Origin: Hedera helix
Lineage: Eukaryota; Streptophyta; Magnoliopsida; Apiales; Araliaceae
DNA length: 64,000 bases
Assembly: GCA_947179155.2 (NCBI GenBank)
Contig: OX359285.1
Coordinates: 8,634,731 to 8,698,730, forward strand
Direction: 5' to 3'
The position numbers and the translations under genes are program-made. The notes under the pieces were generated by a model. The model saw only the letters and a program-made list of their open reading frames with translations, did no database searches and had not been told where the DNA came from. Below, piece by piece: positions 25,424-38,552 of this stretch; the first letter of the stretch is position 1; the number at the start of each line of letters is the position of its first letter.

Positions 25424-26547
25424 TTGATTAACTCCATAGAAAATAGTATTCAATTACGTGTTAAGGTAAGGAATATCATTTTCTTTCATCCTTTTAAACT
25501 TACTATAGTAAGTATTGTTCGGTAAAATTTCTAAAATGATTAATAGTTTGTGTTTCATCTAATATCTTTTGACAGGAAATTTTTTATTAAATCTTCATTG
25601 TTATATTTGAACATTGAACTATTGGACCTGGAATTTTTGACCTATGAAAATTTACTAGAACTGTGAACATTATAGACTGTTAAATATTCCTTGTACCGTA
25701 AACCTTACCGTTGAACTTCTTTCCTGTGAATCTTGGACTTGAACACCTTTTTCTCTACATCATGTTGATAATTTGGACAATATTTGACTCTAGACAAAGT
25801 AAAAATTGTAAACTTTTGATATCTATTATTTATCCTATTATTCTCTTTCTTCTGTTCATCATTTATATCATTGTTATTTGTATTAATCATCAAGAATTAA
25901 GTTGTTGTGAATATATGTAGCTTGGGGTATAGATGATAGGATAAAGGCGATATAATGGTGATGTGTCTTTTAGGGCATGTGATGAATGTTCTCTTTGGCC
26001 TAAGACAAAGAAGAATTGTTATTCGGTATGATCACGACTAATGATATTTCAGATAATAAAAGTTGATGATGATTTTTCTGAAAAAGAGAAGCTAGTAGAC
26101 ATCATGATCTATATGATTCTCCTAATGATTGTTATTCTGCTATAGTTATTGACCTAAACTTTGTTCAAGAACTTAACTGCAATTATTGATTTAAAACTTG
26201 TTTTATATATTATTCTATAAAGATCTCAACTGTTAAAGGTTAATAAAAATTTATTCGTCATAATATTCTTTACTGTGGGCTATTTGAGCTCACCATTTTC
26301 TTTTTTGTTCAATTGTTTAGGAAATAAGAGTGTACTGGGACTAGCGGGGAGAAAAAAAGAATGGAGTAATGGTCCGAGATAGTTCCTATAGTAGTCTTTA
26401 CCATATTGTAAAATAGTGTGACAATAATAGTGAAGACTTAGTTGTGTATTACTGGGTAATATATTGTAGTATTGTATTTTAATAATTTTGTTATAGCCTT
26501 TTGACAACTTAAATTAGGTGGTGTGGGCCCGATTTGGAGGCGTCACA
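24008..26547 (+). repeat. First LTR of element A
   Basis: Starts TGTAAGACTTCAAC and ends GGAGGCGTCACA (~2540 bp). It aligns by eye with the interrupted second copy (26956-27156 plus 48811-51171): both share ATATTATTCTRAAACA near the start, CCCCACAA, AACACACAGTATT, a TATA-box segment (GGCTATAAATAAGGGG at about 24919; GACTATAAAAGAGGAG at about 49586), CACTTTCTAAATATT, and CTTACTATRGTAAG. The TATA box puts transcription on the + strand. No coding frame is present. Confidence 0.65.
25347..25421. repeat. (AT)n microsatellite in LTR A
   Basis: About 37 AT units. The second LTR copy has only a short ATACATATATAG at the matching place (about 50000-50012), so this is an expansion after insertion. Confidence 0.9.
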
Positions 26548-26955
26548 TTGGTGCTAAGTCGCATACCTATGTAAACATGATAAAACATGAAGTAAGAGGT
26601 GCTACCAAGAAGGAGGTGAAACGTGGCTCATTAATAATTAATTATTTTAAAGATTAGTAAATCTAATTAGATAATTAAATATAATTAGTGATAATTAAGT
26701 ATGATTAATGAATGTTAATCTTAATTACCACTAATTAAGTAAGAGGTAATTAAGGTAATTAGTAAAAGATTGAGGAGTTTGGACTTAGTCTAATTAAATT
26801 AGAAGGGTTAAAATTAAAACAATCTAAACTAAATACAAACTAAAAAATGGGTTTTACTCACATTTTTACTCATATTACTACATAAGCTACTCAAACAAGT
26901 AAGAGAGAAGAGGGAGAGAATTCAACCATAACCAATAAGGAAAGGAAAAAGATTG
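26548..26955 (+). mobile_element. Internal region of element A (0.4 kb, non-coding)
   Basis: Only 408 bases separate the two LTR copies. It starts TTGGTGCTAAGTCGCATACC, where a primer binding site would be expected, but I do not recognise the tRNA. It ends with purine-rich AAGAGAGAAGAGGGAGAGAA at about 26901-26920, a possible polypurine tract. No gag or pol similarity is present. The element is therefore a non-autonomous derivative or a deletion product. Confidence 0.5.
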
Positions 26956-27156
26956 TGTAAGATCCTAAATTTTTATTAATAAAATTTAAAATTTCTTATA
27001 TATATTATTCTAAACAATAAAGTGTTAAATTGATAAAAAGTTAAAATTAAGGATTATATGTATAAATTATAAAAAACAAAAAGAATGTTGGTGGAGACAC
27101 TAAAGAATATTCGGTATCATACGACGGCATCGTAAACAACCAATCATTGATGTGCG
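26956..27156 (+). repeat. Second LTR of element A, left piece
   Basis: Begins TGTAAGATCCTAAATTTTTA, aligning with 24008 onwards, and stops at the copia LTR start at 27157. The alignment to the first LTR resumes at 48811, on the far side of the copia element. Confidence 0.65.
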
Positions 27157-27752
27157 TGTTGGTTTGCAAAAATCATACATACATACAATCAAATTGTATA
27201 AAACGGTGGAAACATGTAATAAATCGAATTTAAAGTTTTCTAAAGACCAAATTTCAAAAAAAAAAATTATGCGATACTTATTAATTGAAGAAAGATAAAA
27301 GATTATACCTATAGATTAAGCAACTTCTTGAACAGCTACAAGTTTACCTCCCTTGATCTTTCGTGTTCTTCTTCGATTCTACTGATTAAACGCTAGCTAC
27401 TCAGTGTGGGTAGTGCTCCAAATGTGACCCACCAAGAGATTAACAATAGAAGAAGTGGATTTAGGTTTTTCAAGACCTTAGGTGACAAGCTCTAATTCCC
27501 CCCCCCCCCCCCCCCCTTCCTATCTCTTTCTCTAACTCCTTAGATGTACAAAATTATAGAGTATTCTCCAATAATACTTTTAACAACCAAATCTATAATA
27601 AGACCCCTTTTATTTATATAGTTGCTCAACTCTCCTAAATTCTTTAAGAATAGGATTTTAATTTAATTCCCAATCTAATTAGGAATTAAATTAATTATTA
27701 TAATATTTAAATTCTTAAACTATTTAGGAATTTAATAATAATAATAATAATA

Positions 27753-27839
<87 letters not shown>

Positions 27840-29090
27840 TCCTAAACCATTTAGGAACTATATATTATTTATAATAATAATAAGACTCATCTTATTAATT
27901 TACAATTAGTATTTTCAAAATACTGAATTATAAATATTAAGTTATTTAATTTATTCTATCAATATAGTATAAACTAAATATACTTAATTTATTATTACTA
28001 TTATGTCATCTACTTATGAAATAAATATTTCTCTTTTATGGCGTAACCCTTTAGGTTCAATATTATACCGGTTGTGAATAAATAAATTAGAATCATTCTA
28101 ATATTATTTATTTATGAGTTAAACTTATTTAATTCAAAATAAATAAATATATTTATTCTACAATGAGAATAAAGCGTCTTAGAATATAAATATGAGTTTT
28201 CGGATAATATAAAATCAATATTTAATCACAAAGAACTTATTCAATAAATAATTACCGTACAATTCAGTCATTCTATCATGTAATGTTTCAATCAAATATA
28301 AGACATTAAATTACTGTAAAGTCTTATTTTATTTGATGATATGTATTCCAATTCACAAATGCATAACTCAAGTTAATGTACATTAGAAACTCCTGTCTAA
28401 TTTCATTCAACTTTGGCTACAGATTTTTGAGTTGTAATTTATCGAATTACATAGGACATTCTATCCCTTTACTAAAAGTGGTAGATCATTTGTTGATCAT
28501 TCATTTACCTCCATGTATACTTTATTATACTCGATCATACACTTTGATATACTAACAAGCCTTAAGGAAAATGACAAAGTATAACTCATAATACACAAGA
28601 TACTATGATGATCTCAAGTTCAAGGATCACATGTACTATCACTTAAGGAACTATTATTGACAAGAAAGTAAAACTCCATTAGATGTTCCTTGAGAGATTC
28701 ACTTACATACTATTATCTAATACGCACTTACATACTTGCTCTAGTGTCTCCACAAAAATGATTATGAGATTAATCATTCTCTTCTAAAAAGCAATCATAA
28801 TATGTACTAATTTTTTCGGATCAACTAACCCCACATTAGTGACCCTATGATTAGGAATATTTTAGTTTTTGAGTTATCTTAATTTAAATCTCATTAGCAT
28901 GATCAACATCACGATTCTAAAATTATTGCTAAAAAATTATGGGTTTATCACATTAAATGATTCAACTAATTAAACATGGATAAATAAAACGCCTTTTAAA
29001 TAAATAAAACTTTTATTAATTAAATGAATAAGATTACAAAGTATATTATATCACATCAAATATGATTGGTTTGAGGGCGTACTACTTTTA
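27157..29090 (-). repeat. 3' LTR of copia element B
   Basis: Matches 47018-48810 across its length, starting TGTTGGTTTGCARAAATCAT and ending at ACTACTTT. It is longer than the 5' LTR (1934 against 1793 bases), mainly through an expanded AAT/TAA microsatellite and a poly-C tract near 27500-27516. Confidence 0.8.
27727..27838. repeat. (TAA)n microsatellite
   Basis: About 110 bases of nearly pure AAT/TAA repeat inside the 3' LTR of B. The homologous site in the 5' LTR (about 47525-47550) has only ~26 bases of the same repeat. Confidence 0.95.
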
Positions 29091-29100
29091 ATCTCCCACT
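29091..29100 (-). promoter_or_regulatory. Polypurine tract of copia element B
   Basis: On the minus strand AGTGGGAGAT directly precedes the 3' LTR. This is the usual plant copia tract for priming second-strand synthesis. Confidence 0.65.
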
Positions 29101-29404
29101 TGTACTAAAGTCAATCACCTTGGTTCCTAATACCCATCTTCTCTAAGTTATGATTGAACTGTTTCTGAGTTAATGCTTTACTAAATAGATCTGCAATGTT
29201 GTTCTAAGAGTCCACTCGCTCTATAGTGACATCTCGTCTTTCAATATTTTTTTTAATCAAATGAAAGTTTCGCAACACGTGTTTGAACTTCTAATGAGAC
29301 CTACATTCTTTAGCCTATGCTACAACCCTAGTATTGTCACAATACAAAGGCATTGGTCCTTATATGCTAGGAACCACTCCAAGTTCTGTAATGAACTTCT
29401 TCAT

Positions 29405-30926
29405 TCAAACAGTTTCCTTTGTAGTTTCACTTGCAGCTATGTACTTTGCATCTGTCACTGAATTAGTAATTGTTTGCTGCTTAGAACTCTTCCAACTTAC
29501 TGCATCACCATTCAAGGTAAATACATAACCCAAAATAGATTTACAATCGTCTTGGTCAGTATGAAAACTTGAGTCTGTATAGCCTTCTAGTTTTAAATCA
29601 TACCTACTATATACAAGGAACATATCATTAGTCCTTCTTAAGTACTTTAGGATGTTCTTCACTGCCTTCTAGTGATCTTCTCTATGATTAGACTAATATA
29701 TGCTTGTCACACTCAGTGCATAAGCAACATCAGGTCTTGTACATATCATTTCATACATGATAGATCCTATTGCCGAAGCATAAGGAATCCTACTCACGCG
29801 ATCTCTCTCTTCAGGTGTCTTTGAGACTGTTTCTTGGAAAGATATACTCCATGACTCATCGGTATGGGGCATCTCTTAGAGTTTTTCATGCTAAACTTCT
29901 TTAGCACTGGATCAATGTATGTACTTTGGGTCAAGCCTAGTATTATCTTCGATCTATCTCTATAGATCTTAATCCCCAATATGTAGGATGTTTCTCCCAA
30001 ATCTTTCATGGAGAAATATTTAGACAACCATATTTTTACTGATTGTAGCATCGGTATGTCATTTTCTACTAGTAATATATCATCAACATATAATATTAGG
30101 AATGTCATAGCACTCCTACTAACCTTCTTGTACACACATGGTTCATCTTTGATTTTTATAAAATCAAACTCTTTGATTGTCTAATCAAAACGGAGTTCCA
30201 TCTTCGAGAAGCTTGCTTCAATATATAAATGGCTCGTTATCGCTTACATGCTTGATTTTTTCCATCTTTGGAGACAAATCCCTATGCCTATATCATATAT
30301 ACATTATCTTCTAGTTTCTCATTGAGGAAGGCCATTTTACGTCCATTTGTCAGATTTCATAGTCATAGTAGGCTGCAACTGCAAGCAAAATTCGAATGAA
30401 CTTGATTATTGCTACCGGTAAGAAGGTTATATCATAGTCAACTCCTTGCCTTCGCTTGAAATCTTTTGTCACTAGTCTGGCCTTATAGGTGCCACCTTGC
30501 CATCTGCCTTAGTATTTCTTTTAAAGACCTATTTACACTCTATAGACTTAATGCCTTCTAGTGGAATAACCAAAGTTCATACTTGGTTATCATACATGGA
30601 GTCCATTTTGAATTTCATGGCTTCTGGCCATTTATCTGAGTCTTTACTACTCATAGCCTCATTATATGTAACTAGATCATCATCATCTATGGTGCGTATC
30701 TCATCGTCATCATTTATGATGAATTCATGCCTTTCAGGTATCTTCAGTACTCTTCTAGTTTTAAGATTTGGTTGTGATACATTAGGTTCCTCTACTTGTA
30801 CATGTTCCTTCACTTGATCTGTAGTGTTTTGTGGTTATTGAACTTCTTCAAGATCTATCTTACTCTCACTGACCCTTTCAAGGATAAACTCATTTTCCAA
30901 GAATATAACACGTTTCGTAACAAACA
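29405..30926 (-). pseudogene. Copia reverse transcriptase and RNase H, decayed
   Basis: The right end (about 30926-30577, minus strand) encodes the integrase to reverse-transcriptase linker, including KTRRVLKIPERHEF and DSDKWPEAMKFKMDSMYDN. A stop-ridden stretch follows. An open segment 30135-29794 has the catalytic motif YVDD at about 30090-30079, then FSMKDLGETSYILGIKI. RNase H is at 29662-29405, with GYTDSSF carrying one catalytic Asp and VTDAKYIAASE, where the family normally has TEAEY. Several in-frame stops between the open segments show it cannot encode a functional polyprotein. Element C separates it from its integrase. Confidence 0.85.
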
Positions 30927-33900
30927 TGTAATATCCCAGATATTTGACAAGACCTTTAAATAAGATCTTAGATGATAAAATAAAAGTTGAAGTTAAAACC
31001 TAGATTCAGAAAAGTAAAATGTATAGAAATTGAGTAAATATTTTACCATAATCCTTGTGTTAAGATTTAAATGTGAGTAAATGTGGTTTTTTTTTTATTT
31101 TTAAAACCTAGAATTTTATTAATATGCATACTTGGAGGTATATTAAGAGTAAGGTAATATGATACCTTTAAAATTCGATGAACTATTCGACAAATAAGAT
31201 TATATAAGAAATTTTATAATGAGGTATCTGGAAATTTAATAAGTAAATAAATTTCAAATGGACAGTTGTGTTCTCGAGTCACGTGAAAATTATGGAGAGT
31301 TGTGTTCTCGTGCCTTGTGCTCATTTAATTGTGTGATGTCTAGAGCTTTGTGCTCATTGGGTAATGTGTGGGATATATGTATATATACTAAATAATTTGA
31401 GGTATGTGTTAATAAATTAGCTACGGTTAATATAACTATACTTGGATTAAGTGTAGGAATTGAGAGAAATGATTATATTGACCTTAATGACCAAATTATC
31501 TTTGGAGAATCTTATTAATGACATATATTATAATAACCACAATTATTAATGTACTTTGTAAATTAAATTGGGAATTTATTTCCAATAGAATGAACCCTAG
31601 TGAATTTATTTAAACTATTGTGTGACTATGTGATTATGTGATTTGAATGTTAATTTAATTAAAGATAAGTCTAATAAGTGAATAAATTAATTTCATGGAC
31701 TAACATAAGGATGTTAATATCAATACATTGATAAACCAAGCTAAGTAAATATTCAAGTAATTCTTGAATATAATAAGTTTAATTGGATTAGATATTCGAG
31801 TTAATTAAATTGATTATTAATATAAGACCATTTTATTAATTAAGATAGCTATTATGAGCATTAAATTGCATGTATGTTAGTAAAGTTATGATGGCCCAAT
31901 GTATAAATTAGATTGAGCTTAATTGGATTGTTATTAGTGGTCTAACATTTGGTATATAAATTAATTTAAGTGAAAGTCAAAAAGGTGGTCAACATTTATT
32001 TTCAATCTTTTTGATTGGTGGATTTGAAAAGAAGATTTCAAATTGGTTAATAAAAAGATGAGATTCCTAGAATTAAATTAGATTATATATCTTTTCAAGT
32101 CCTAGTTTTTGATTAGTAGATTTGAGAAGGAGATTCCAAATTGGTTAATAAAGGGATGAGATTCTTAGAATTAAATTAGATTGTAAATCTTTTCAAGTCC
32201 TAGTTTTTTATTGGTGCATTTGAAAAGGAGATACCAAATTGGTTAATAAAGGAATAAGATTCCTAGAATTAAATTAGATTGTATATATCTTATCAAGTCC
32301 TAAATTTTTATTGGTAGATTTTGAAAAAGAGATTCCAAATTGGTTAATAAAGGGATGAGATTTCTAGAATTAAATTAGATTATATATCTTTGTTAATAAA
32401 CAGATGAGATTCCTAGAATTAAATTAGATTATATATCTTTTCAAGTCCTAGTTTTTGATTGGTGGATTTGAAAAGGAGATTCCAAATTGGATAATAAAGG
32501 GATGAGATTCTTAAAATTAAATTAGATTGTATATCTTTTCAAGTCCTAGTTTTTTATTGGTGGATTTGAAAAGGAGATTCCAAATTGGTTAATAAAGGGA
32601 TGAGATTCCAAGAATTAAATTATATTTTATATCTTTTCAAGTCCTAGTTTTTTATTGGTGGATTTGAAAAGGATATTCCAAATTAGTTAATAAAGGGATG
32701 AGATTCCTATAATTAAATTAGATTGAATATATTTGTTCAAGTCCTAATTTTTTATTGGTGGATATGAAAAGGAGATTCCAAATTGGTTAATAAAGGTATG
32801 AGATTCCTAGAATTAAATTAGATTGTATATCTTTTCAAGTCCTAGCTTTTTATTAGTGAATTTGAAAAGGAGATTCCAAATTGGTTAATAAATTGATGAG
32901 ATTCCTAGAATTAAGTTAGATTGTATATCTATTCAAGTCATAGTTTTTTATTGGTGGATTTGAAAAGGAGATTCCAAATTGGTTAATAAATGGATGAGAT
33001 TCCTAGAATTAAGTTAGATTATATATCTTTTCAAATCCAAGCTTTCGATTGGTGGACATGAAATAAAATTCCAAAGTGGTTAAGTAAGTGTTGGAAGGAG
33101 AGATTTATCTAGAATGCATAATATTTCAAGTCCATTGAAATAGATTGTATATTTTTCAAGTCCTAATTTTTTATTGGTGGATTTAAAAAAGAGATTCCAA
33201 ATTGGTTAATAAATGGATGAGATTCCTAGAATTAATTTAGATTGCATATCTTTTCAAATACAAGTTTTTGATTGGTAGACATGAAATAAGATTCCAAAGT
33301 GGTTAAGTAAGTGTCGGAAGAAGAGATTTAGCTAGAATGTATAATATTTCAAGTCCATTAAAATAGATTGTATATTTTTCAAGTCTTAGCTTTTGATTGG
33401 TGGATTTGTAAGGAGATTCCAAATTGGTTAATTAGAGGATAAGATTGGAAGACTTAATTGAAATTAAATTTAGTTTCAAGTCCAAAGACTTATGCCATCA
33501 TCTTCTTTCCAAAGCTTTTAAGAGAGAGAAAAGAAAAATATTTTCTAAAAGGGAATAGAGAGAGGAGGGTCACGGTTTTGGAAGGAGGAGATCATCCAAC
33601 AAAAAGTATAAAACCTTTAACTATAATTTAGTTTATTTATTTAATTTTTGATTGTTTTGAATCATGACGTTATGATTTTGAACTCCAAAACTATGAATCT
33701 ACATTTTTATAAGTGTTATATGTTTAGATATATTCCTTTGGAGTGTCAAAAGTTGGATTAAGGAGAAAGAAATAAAAACTATGTTTTGGAAAAGTTAGAA
33801 AACCCTAACTTTCTAATACTTTAAAAATCTATCATTTAAATTCTACACCTTCTTTTTACGATCCGTCAAAGGGGGGTGCTAGATATGTGAGTCAACTAGT

Positions 33901-36124
33901 AAAAACAAGTGGTATCACTCAAAAATATTGAGTTTACAAACCGTGGTAGCTATTGGAGTGAAACCTATCCAAATTTTTCAAGAAAAGGTGAAAAAGCTTG
34001 TTGGCTATCTGTTTCTAGGGGTTTTTTCATCTATTTATTTTACTTTAAAAATTCTAGAAATATTGGAGTGATAATATGAGAAGTTATGTGGGTCCTGTAA
34101 AAATTTGAGAATTCTTGGCCTTGTAGAATGAGAGATATTGATTTTACGGTAAAAGACTACTTTTAAAAGTACACCGGAATAACTATATTTGTGTAACACA
34201 AACAGTTATGAAATTTTTATTGGATGTATATACGTATGACAGGATCATACCCTGAAAATTTCAGAAATTTTAGACAAAGTTTAGATTTATGATAAGTGTA
34301 GCAATATTTGGATGTTTTGGACTATTTAAATATAGTAAATGAATTTCAAGAATTCCAAGAAAAATATATGTTTATAAGGGATTCATATTATATCAAATAC
34401 CAGAAAAGAAAATGTTTTGGAACTGATTTGGTATTTTTTATGAAAATGATCTAGTTATGAATAAATGTATTAAATTAATTATGTGATGTTGAAAATTTGG
34501 AAAATAGGATTTTATGACTTGAGAACCCTAGATATGCTATATTCAGATTTTTAAAGGGTGTTTTGGTCATTTTTGATGATATATTATGTTTATGGCCTTT
34601 TATGGTTATTAAATAAATGAATTAGTGAATATTAAACAATTAAAATAAATTATTTATTGGTTTAATAAATGATTAAAATATTATTAAGATATTAATAATA
34701 TTAGATTAAGATATTGTTAAGTGATTGATAACATTTAGATTAAAGTATTATTAAATAATTGATTTAAAATATTGTTTAATGATTAATAATATTAGTAGGT
34801 AAGAAATTGAATATTATTAAATAATTAATAATATTAATGTGAAAATTTAAAAGTTGAATTAAGTTATTGATTGGACATTCAATAGGCTATATTGAATTGG
34901 AAATTCAATACGTTAAAAAAGGGGAATACAGTTTGAATCCTGCTTGCTGGATTGTGGTATTCGGCTTATTGTATTATAAAGAAGAACTTATAAAATGAAA
35001 AACTTTGTGTTAATTCATAAGATTTATTTTAAAATAGTGGTACAATCATACTCTTTAATGGTTGATCTATAGTATCTGGCTAAACGATTTCTTCAGGGAG
35101 CGGAGGTATATATGAACTAGCAACCAATCTAACTCATCATGAAAATAGTGTAGACGAGACGGAAACTAGTTTGTTAGTTGTTGTGGGAAACCACTCAACG
35201 TACTATATTGAGCACTGTTAAAGACTCGACGTGGGCTAGTTTTAGAATTATGAATACGTATGGTGTTAAGGTGATACCTAATATTTGATTATATGCTTAA
35301 ATATTAGAAGTAGTGTTATGAGGTATAATATGATGTGCTAATTGAAATATCAATCTTATAACTGATAGGTGTTTCATAAGAGGTTAAATTAGATTGCGTA
35401 ACAGTAATCGATGGACAAGACAAGTTCCCTAACCTTACTCAAATTTCTATTGAGCAAGTTCTTCTTAACTCAAACTTGAGTTGCTATGTTTCAAGCATAC
35501 TAGTGGTTTAATTCTTTATAATTATTCCAACTCTTTAAATTATTGATTCCCACATAGTGCATGTTGCATATGTTCATCAGGTATGAAAGGCTGATCGTCT
35601 TCATTACCATAAGGTTCAGTTAAATTTGTTCATGGTCATTATTGACACTTAACATTAATTGATTCAGTCATTCAATTATTAAAATTATAATGCGTACTAT
35701 TTCACAATTATTATATTATTGAAAATGCGAAAACTTATTCTTTTTTTTAATCATGATATATCTTTATTGTATTTAAACTTGCTGAGCAAAGTCGTTGCTC
35801 ACCCTTGCTATATCATGATAACAAATTTTAGATTAATACGAATGTTCGAGAAAAGACGGAGATAGAAGCAATTGACAAGATTATAGTGTTATGCATGATA
35901 ACTAATTAGTTTTTTGATGTAAGTTAATTGTGTAAACCTTTTTGTAAATCTAAAGGTATATATATATAAGTTAAGATTAGAAACCTTGAGAAATGCTGTA
36001 GAATACTCTAAAATAAACAATTTATGTTTATATATTTCGCATTAGTTATAGAACATGTATGAAGATGATGTATCGTGATGTACCAAGTCTAAGGTTTAAG
36101 GTACCTGGATTTGGGGGCGTTATA
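30927..36124 (+). repeat. 5' LTR of element C (5.2 kb)
   Basis: Starts TGTAATATCCCAGATATTTG and ends GGGGGCGTTATA. It aligns along its whole length with 38553-43408. It carries a ~98 bp minisatellite (32020-33480) and the hairpin motif TGAGCAAAGTCGTTGCTCA (35783-35801). No reading frame above 100 codons exists in it. Confidence 0.85.
32020..33480 (+). repeat. ~98 bp minisatellite in 5' LTR of C
   Basis: About 14-15 tandem copies. The unit contains AAGTCCTAGTTTTTGATTGG, GGAGATTCCAAATTGGTTAA and GATGAGATTCCTAGAATTAA. Successive CCTAG starts at 32101, 32199 and 32299 give a period of 98-100. Two longer variant units (about 33050 and 33265) contain GGACATGAAATAA and AAGTGGTTAAGTAAGTGT, hinting at a higher-order arrangement at the right end. 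Confidence 0.9.
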
Positions 36125-36127
36125 AGT

Positions 36128-36140
36128 TGGTATCAGAGCT
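36128..36140 (+). promoter_or_regulatory. Primer binding site (tRNA-Met type) of C
   Basis: TGGTATCAGAGCT lies three bases after the 5' LTR. It is complementary to the 3' end of the initiator methionine tRNA, the usual primer of plant LTR retrotransposons. Confidence 0.9.
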
Positions 36141-36709
36141 GATAAGTTATAGTTCTTAGGTAGCAGTACCTTAGGTTATAATCGTGAAAGTTAATGGAGC
36201 TAGTGAAAGGATAAACTCAGATGGAGTTTAAGTAATAAGAGTTGAATATATGAAATTCATACAGAAGAAAATAAGTGTATATTTGAGGAGATTTAAAGGA
36301 GGATCTTCAAGGATATGATCAAAATGAATGAAAAAGAATCAGGGAACAATTGATTTAAGAATTTAAAAAGAGAAAGATCGTATAGTAAAATGATCAAAGA
36401 TGAGTGAGAAGATTGTAGAATTAAATGATCCTAGAGTAAACGAGAAATTGTAAAGTGAAATTAGTTGTAAAATAAGATCATAGTGATCATAGTAAAATCA
36501 TGAAATACAGATGGTCTGTTAAATGATTACGAGGATGTGTAGATAGCATAGTGCTATAAAAAGTAAGATACTATGGAATAGTAAGAAGTGAATTCATAAA
36601 GCGTTGAATGTGATAAGGTATGAATTGAGAAAATTCATATCAAGTTAAGAAGTAGTTAGAGGTTTGTGGGTTTTAATTGAGGACTCATATTAGTGATTGA
36701 GTCGTACAA

Positions 36710-36940
36710 TTCCTTGTATGGGCGGGAAATTTGTGCTTGGTTTAAGAACCCACTTAGCTTCCTACATCGATATAATGGTTAAGTTGAACATTTTCTTATA
36801 TAGGCAGGGAATTTGTCCTTAGTTTAACCACCGATTAACTTCCTATATTGATTAGTGGCCGAGTTGACCAATTTCTTGTATGGGCAGGAGATTGTATTTG
36901 GTTTGACAACCACGTAGCTTCCTATAGTGATAATCGATTT
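36710..36940 (+). repeat. Triple ~80 bp tandem repeat
   Basis: Three diverged copies begin at about 36711, 36793 and 36873. Each contains TTGTATGGGCGGGA-like sequence, then TTTGGTTTAA, then ACCACNTAGCTTCCTA. They lie in the first third of element C's internal region, where a packaging or dimerisation signal could sit, though no function is shown. Confidence 0.75.
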
Positions 36941-38536
36941 GAATCTGGTGTCACGTTATTCGATGTATAGATGGTGAGAATGTGACTATTTTCTCATAGT
37001 ATATCAGATAAGTAAAGGATGTTAAGGTAGGTGCGTGTTCTTAAAACTCACATGTATGGTAAGTTCGTGACTCATAATCATATGGTGAAACCCCTCAGCG
37101 AATGGACGATTTTGGTCTGACTAAGATAAGTTCCTCAACCCATATGATTGTGGTAAGTTCCTGAACTCATAATGTGTGGTAAATTTGATGAACAGTGAGT
37201 GTGGGTAGAGTTGAGTAAAAAGATTAGAACTATACTAGATATAGTTATTAAGCTTGAAAAAGATGAGGAGTAAAAATTTGTGATTATTTGAGGTTTTAGG
37301 ATATTCCAAATTTTTTAGCTATGCTAAACATTGAAATTCTTAAAATAGTGCCAAATTTTGCACTTTTGTGCCTTTTAAAAAAAATGAATGATGATTTTTG
37401 ATTATTTTTGAAAAGTTTAAATGAAGGTCTATGCTAATTGTTTTGGCTAGACCAGAATGATTTGAAAACATCAAAATGTAATTCTAAAACGTCAACACAC
37501 TATGTGGTGTAGATATGATAAATGACGGAATCCTCTACGTATTTTCTGTGAAGGTACGGTAGCATGATATCATAAAGTAAATTGCACCATTAAGATGGCG
37601 ACAAAATTACTATTGATAGAATCATCAACGTACTATGCCAAAGATGCGGTATCATGAAGTCATAAAATGATTTTCACTTTCACTTAAAATAGTTTAAAAA
37701 GTTCTAGAGTTCATGGTTCATGAACAGTTTATTATGGTAGTCTAGGCCATTTGATTCGGCTAGACAACTTTTAATCTGAAGTGATAAACTTCAAAATTTC
37801 ATTGCACATATGTGCTCTTGAAAAATTTAAAGTTCCGATTGATATCCGAACTATTATTGTAAGTCTATGCCAATTGTTTCAGCTAAACATTTGCATGTTT
37901 GACATTTAAAAGCTATCCAAACCTTTTGTTGGTACGGATTCTGAAGCTGAGAGAACAACCCATAATGGGGAACAACCTAAGTATTAGATAAATGATACAT
38001 GGAATAACCTAAGAGGGTCAATTAAGAGACTGGTTCCTCAAGTGCGGTCTAAACATATATCCTAAGAGGGTCAATTAAGAGACTAATGACTCACCAGACG
38101 TTCATGGTCAAGGTGACCGCTCAGCATTTAAAATCAATTGTCACTTATCAAATTGTGCATTGATTATATCAAGTTCATATTATTGAATCATTTTGTGAAT
38201 TTAAAAGGGTCACTCGAATAATTGATTCCTTGGCATTTGTTCATGGTCTTTATGACCCTTCAATCACATATGACATTATTTTAAAGGAATTTTTTCTACT
38301 TTTTAGTTATTCAAGCTCCTTCACAATTATTGAACAATTGCTGAAGACTTCTGGAAAATATCTCAATATTTTTGAAATTGAATGGGTAGAGATGTAAATT
38401 TTAGAGGAGATTGGTTATATAATTAAATGATCAATGAAGAATCCTCAGAGAATAAGAAATTTGATAGGTTAGATCAAGAACTTAATGGACAGAATGAGCA
38501 GAAATAAGTATGTTGTAATTTCAAGGACGAAATTCT

Positions 38537-38552
38537 TAGAAGAAGAGGCGAA
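38537..38552 (+). promoter_or_regulatory. Polypurine tract of element C
   Basis: AGAAGAAGAGGCGAA directly precedes the 3' LTR start TGTAATATCCC at 38553. Confidence 0.75.

Larger units (their letters stand above)
36125..38552 (+). mobile_element. Internal region of element C, non-coding
   Basis: 2428 bases from the primer binding site to the polypurine tract with no open frame of note on either strand. It contains a triple ~80 bp tandem repeat (about 36710-36940) and repeated motifs such as GGTAAGTTC...ACTCATAA and CTATGCTAATTGTTTTGGCT. Parts of it reappear in inverted orientation in cluster D (54400-55420), so the non-coding interior is shared by more than one element. Confidence 0.75.

Noticed and set aside
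29261..29528. Plus-strand reading frames over the copia 3' region
   Set aside because: The minus strand here encodes a clear copia RNase H; the plus frames are shadows.
32020..33480. Regularly repeated array that could suggest a CRISPR or satellite
   Set aside because: Units are ~98 bp, directly adjacent without unique spacers, and the array lies in both LTRs of one retrotransposon, so it is an LTR minisatellite in a plant genome.
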